The notes below the pieces were generated by a model. It saw nothing but the letters and a program-made list of their open reading frames with translations, did no database searches and was not told the DNA's origin. The position numbers were made by a program, and so were the translations under genes. A stretch of 64,000 nt of DNA from Aliiglaciecola sp041538045 (GTDB lineage: Bacteria; Pseudomonadota; Gammaproteobacteria; Enterobacterales; Alteromonadaceae): assembly GCF_041538045.1 (NCBI RefSeq), contig NZ_JBGOSE010000005.1, positions 62,001-126,000 on the forward strand, in the 5' to 3' direction. The stretch's first letter is position 1. Each line of letters begins with the position of its first letter. Below, one piece after another: positions 61,113-64,000 of this stretch.

Positions 61113-62714
61113 TTGATATCTACCGCAAACATCACTATGCAGTTTGGCGCTGAGCCACTGTTTGAAAATATCTCGGCTAAGTTTGGCAATGGCAACCGTT
61201 ACGGTTTAATTGGTGCAAATGGCTGTGGTAAATCCACCCTGATGAAAATACTTAGTGGTGACTTAGCGCCCACTTCAGGCAACGTTTCCATCTCTCCGGG
61301 TCAGAAATTAGGTAAGTTGAGTCAAGACCAGTTTGCTTTCGAAAAATACTCTGTTGTTGATACCGTAATTATGGGTGATATGGAGTTGTGGAAAGTAAAA
61401 CAAGAGCGTGATGAAATTTATGCTAAGCCTGAAATGAGTGAAGCAGACGGTATGCACGTGGCTGAATTAGAAACTCTTTACGCGGAAATGGATGGTTATA
61501 CAGCTGAATCTCGTGCTGGTGAAATTCTGCTAGAAGCGGGTATCGAAGAACATTTTCATTACGGTTTGATGTCACAAGTATCCCCTGGTTGGAAAGTGCG
61601 GGTGTTGCTAGCTCAAGCGTTATTTGCCAACCCAGATATATTGTTGCTCGACGAACCCACCAACAACTTGGATATTTATACCATTAACTGGCTTGCTGAG
61701 GTGTTGAATCAGCGTAAGTCCACCATGATCATTATTTCCCACGATAGACACTTTTTGAATTCTGTTTGTACTCACATGGCAGACATCGACTACGGTGAAT
61801 TGCGTATTTACCCTGGGAACTATGAAAAATACCAAGAAGCCGCTGCGCTAATTCAAGAACAATTATTGCGTGAAAACGCTAAAAAGAGCGACGAGATTGA
61901 AGAGCTTCAAGCCTTTGTGGCCCGCTTCTCCGCCAATGCATCTAAAGCTAAACTCGCCACTTCGCGGGCTAAGAAAATGGATAAAATTCAGTTAGATGAA
62001 GTAAAAAGCTCCAGTCGAAGAACGCCGCGTATTCAACTTAAACAGCACCAGAAATTGCACAGACAAGCACTTATCTTAGAAGATATGAGTTTTGGTTTCG
62101 AAGAACAGCCCTTGTTCAAAGGAGCTAACCTGTTACTAGAAGCCGGCGCAAAGTTAGCGATTATTGGCGAAAACGGTGTGGGCAAAACCAGCTTTTTACG
62201 TTGTTTGATGAACCAGTTACAAGCTGAAGGTGTAGTGAAGTGGTCTGAAAATGCCGCTGTGGGTTATTGCCCACAAGACAGTTCTGAAGACTTCGACTGT
62301 GATTTAAGTCTTTTTGATTGGATGTCTCAGTGGCGTACACCCAAACATAACGATTTGATGGTGCGTGGTTTATTGGGCAGTTTGTTATTTAGTGCTGATG
62401 ACTTCAATAAAAAAGCCAATGTATGTTCCGGTGGTGAGAAAAACCGTTTGTTATTTGGTAAGTTAATGATGGCTGACTTAAATGTCTTGGTGATGGACGA
62501 ACCCACCAACCACATGGATATGGAAGCGATTCAGGCACTTAATGATGCGTTAACTGATTTTGATGGTACTTTAATTTTTGTTAGTCATGATCGCGAATTT
62601 GTTTCATCTTTGGCGACTCGGGTGATTGAAATTAAAGATCAAGAAGTGATTGATTTCCAAGGTACCTATGACGAATACCTTGCTCATCAAGGACTGCAAA
62701 AAGCAGTAGCCTAA
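61113..62714 (+). CDS. ybiT: ABC-F family ATPase, YbiT type
   Basis: A roughly 533-residue soluble protein with two ABC domains. Domain 1 has GANGCGKST, the diverged signature SPGWKVRVLLAQAL and LLLDEPTNNLD; domain 2 has GENGVGKTS, CSGGEKNRLLFGKLM and MDEPTNHMD, with the interdomain linker (P-site tRNA interaction motif) between. The start ISTANITMQFGAEPLFENIS matches YbiT. ABC-F proteins act on ribosomes. I chose the TTG at 61113 because the conserved N-terminus begins there; the in-frame upstream extension is hydrophobic and unrelated. Confidence 0.92.
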   Translation: MISTANITMQFGAEPLFENISAKFGNGNRYGLIGANGCGKSTLMKILSGDLAPTSGNVSISPGQKLGKLSQDQFAFEKYSVVDTVIMGDMELWKVKQERDEIYAKPEMSEADGMHVAELETLYAEMDGYTAESRAGEILLEAGIEEHFHYGLMSQVSPGWKVRVLLAQALFANPDILLLDEPTNNLDIYTINWLAEVLNQRKSTMIIISHDRHFLNSVCTHMADIDYGELRIYPGNYEKYQEAAALIQEQLLRENAKKSDEIEELQAFVARFSANASKAKLATSRAKKMDKIQLDEVKSSSRRTPRIQLKQHQKLHRQALILEDMSFGFEEQPLFKGANLLLEAGAKLAIIGENGVGKTSFLRCLMNQLQAEGVVKWSENAAVGYCPQDSSEDFDCDLSLFDWMSQWRTPKHNDLMVRGLLGSLLFSADDFNKKANVCSGGEKNRLLFGKLMMADLNVLVMDEPTNHMDMEAIQALNDALTDFDGTLIFVSHDREFVSSLATRVIEIKDQEVIDFQGTYDEYLAHQGLQKAVA

Positions 62715-63077
62715 TCCGCAAGTTTAGCTAGTTTTACTGGGGCACCTTGATGAGTGTTCAGTGCAGATAGAAAGCGAGTACAAGTGACTCGCTTTTTTCT
62801 ATGTTTTATTCGTTAACCATTGTCATATTTTTCAGTATTTCTCCCAAGCGCTGAATAATAGTATCAATTTTCCCCTGAGTGCTTAATACACGGGTTTGAA
62901 GCGTTCCGTAAGCGATATTTTAAGGTGAATAACAATGGTGTAAAGTTTACGTAAATTCCAATTCAAATTACTGCATCCCGCGTAAATTAACGATACTATT
63001 TTAACCAGAATGCCTTATTTACATAGTCTTATGCTGTCACAAATTTGTTTGTACAATAAAAACGTAAAGCTAATATC
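62715..63077. other. Gap between the ABC-F gene and the efflux lipoprotein gene
   Basis: About 360 bp. It has the terminator at 62771 and AT-rich upstream sequence. On the minus strand, about 62919-62806 reads 37 codons (RVLSTQGKIDTIIQRLGEIL) ending in TAA with no ATG, which may be the tail of a lost gene. Confidence 0.45.
62771..62798 (+). terminator. Rho-independent terminator after the ABC-F gene
   Basis: AAAGCGAGT pairs with ACTCGCTTT around a 7-nt loop, followed by more T. Confidence 0.9.
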
Positions 63078-64000
63078 ATGTTTGTTTGTTTGTTTTGGTC
63101 TTTTTGCACGGTTGTAGCTCCATCAAATTAGATCAGGAAAAGGAAGTTCCAGCATTACCCGATGAGTGGCAGTTTCAACACAATGCCGACGACGTCGACG
63201 ACAACTGGTTAGCAAATTTCACTTCCGAATCCGACAATCAACATTTAACCGCCTTGCTCAATGAAGCCATCCAGGCAAATCAGTCGATTCGTGCCCAAGC
63301 CTACGTAGTAGATATTGCGGCGCAGAATTTAACTATTGCCAAAAGTAATTTTTGGCCCGCTTTAGATGCATCCTTTGCTGCCTCGCGCAGCCAAAGTGGC
63401 GGAAATAGCTTTAGTTTAGAAGCGGATCTTTCCTACGAGCTCGATATTTGGGGCGCATTGTCAGACGCTGAACGTCAAGGAAAACTCAACTATTTGCAGG
63501 CCAAAGCTGAATTGGAAGAAGCGAGATTGCAACTAGCTGGTGATGTCATTATCGCTTATGCCAACGCTTCTAGGGCGCATCAACGTACAGCGTTAGCAGC
63601 CCAGCAAGTACAGAATTCATCGAAAATTTTAGACATTATTGAGCGCGGTTATAAAGCTGGTTTAAATGAATCCTTAGATGTTTACCTTGCTAGAAACGAG
63701 CTTAACAGTGATAAATCGACATTAGCAACCAATCAGCAAACCTTACTTGAAAGTGTAAGAGCATTGGAGCGATTGTTAGGTCGTTACCCAGATGCAAAAC
63801 TCGATGTGACTCAAGTCTTAGGCTTACCTGATGTGGACGTTGCTGTTGGTTTACCCTCTGAACTGGTCACACGCAAACCTGCTTTACAAGCTAGCTGGCT
63901 TGAGTTGATGTCGCAGGACGCTTCGCTAGCAATTGCTCACAAGGCGCGTTTTCCATCAATTAATTTAGGTGCCAGCTACGGACCCACAAGTGATTCTTTA
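63078..64000 (+). CDS. NodT/TolC-type outer-membrane efflux lipoprotein, 5' part (runs off the window)
   Basis: From about 63095 to the window end one frame stays open and encodes an outer-membrane efflux (OEP/NodT) protein. A lipobox-like LHGC has its Cys codon at 63113, then the usual EW...W start, NQSIRAQAY, then SYELDIWGALSDAERQGKLNY, a hallmark of RND outer-membrane factors. The only ATG upstream (63078) is in a different frame. Between them lies TTTG repeated three times (63081-63092) followed by TTTT. One additional TTTG, or two fewer, would fuse the ATG to the lipoprotein frame. As written, only weak TTG starts (63086 or 63095) are in frame and would give a very short signal peptide. 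Confidence 0.75.

Noticed and set aside
1..64000. CRISPR arrays, tRNA or rRNA genes, prophage or insertion sequences
   Set aside because: None recognised by reading: no regularly spaced repeats, no cloverleaf-like tRNA sequence, and no transposase or integrase among the proteins.

Overview
The window reads as chromosomal DNA of a marine, moderately AT-rich gammaproteobacterium of the Alteromonadaceae type (Alteromonas/Glaciecola/Paraglaciecola-like). This rests on the mix of housekeeping genes (kbl-tdh, glpE-glpG, ubiC-ubiA, ubiK, rep, htpX, pckA, gdhA, rnk, ybiT-type ABC-F), two large GGDEF/EAL proteins, and a TonB receptor / SapC / cupin / flavin-halogenase glycan module. The genus is an inference. 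No tRNA, rRNA, CRISPR array or intact insertion sequence was seen.

Layout. 0-4.1 kb: an operon of a periplasmic PstS-like binding protein, an outer-membrane barrel and a membrane GGDEF-EAL protein. 4.3-16.7 kb: housekeeping genes (threonine to glycine catabolism, rhodanese and rhomboid, ubiquinone synthesis, Rep helicase), a GAF-GAF-GGDEF-EAL protein, a cytochrome c5 and HtpX. 16.7-17.3 kb: two small unknown proteins. 17.7-28.8 kb: a glycoside-use locus (TonB receptor, SapC, JmjC-like cupin, tryptophan-halogenase homologue, GH1 beta-glucosidase, GPH sugar transporter, LacI regulator) with two palindromic LacI-type operators. 28.8-30.4 kb: pckA.

30.7-51.1 kb is the most unusual part: an accessory catabolic island. 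It holds a class III CoA-transferase, two isochorismatase-fold amidohydrolases, two tandem PuuE/cyclic-imidase-type polysaccharide-deacetylase-fold hydrolases, two separate LeuCD-type hydratases, a lyase of the isocitrate lyase/PEP mutase family, an HMG-CoA-lyase-type enzyme, an iron alcohol dehydrogenase, an FAD aromatic-hydroxylase-type monooxygenase, an arylmalonate decarboxylase/maleate isomerase-fold protein lacking both canonical cysteines, a GntR/UTRA regulator and an FNR-like regulator without an Fe-S cysteine cluster. FNR-type boxes (TTGAY-N4-RTCAA) lie in front of the regulator, the monooxygenase and two decayed genes: a hydantoinase A (HyuA) remnant and a possible solute-binding-protein remnant. 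Taken together this suggests hydroxylation and opening of an N-heterocycle or cyclic imide, deamidation to a substituted maleate, hydration to an alkylmalate, and C-C cleavage either directly or as a CoA ester. No aromatic ring-cleavage dioxygenase and no intact transporter is present. The substrate is unknown.

51.1-58.5 kb: a secreted alpha/beta hydrolase, a broken secreted-protein gene, a periplasmic class II cAMP phosphodiesterase, and a TetR-controlled RND efflux pair with a perfect 12-bp-arm operator. 58.6-64 kb: rnk, gdhA, an ABC-F ATPase and the 5' part of a NodT/TolC-type outer-membrane efflux lipoprotein whose start region contains a TTTG repeat and is out of frame with its only upstream ATG.
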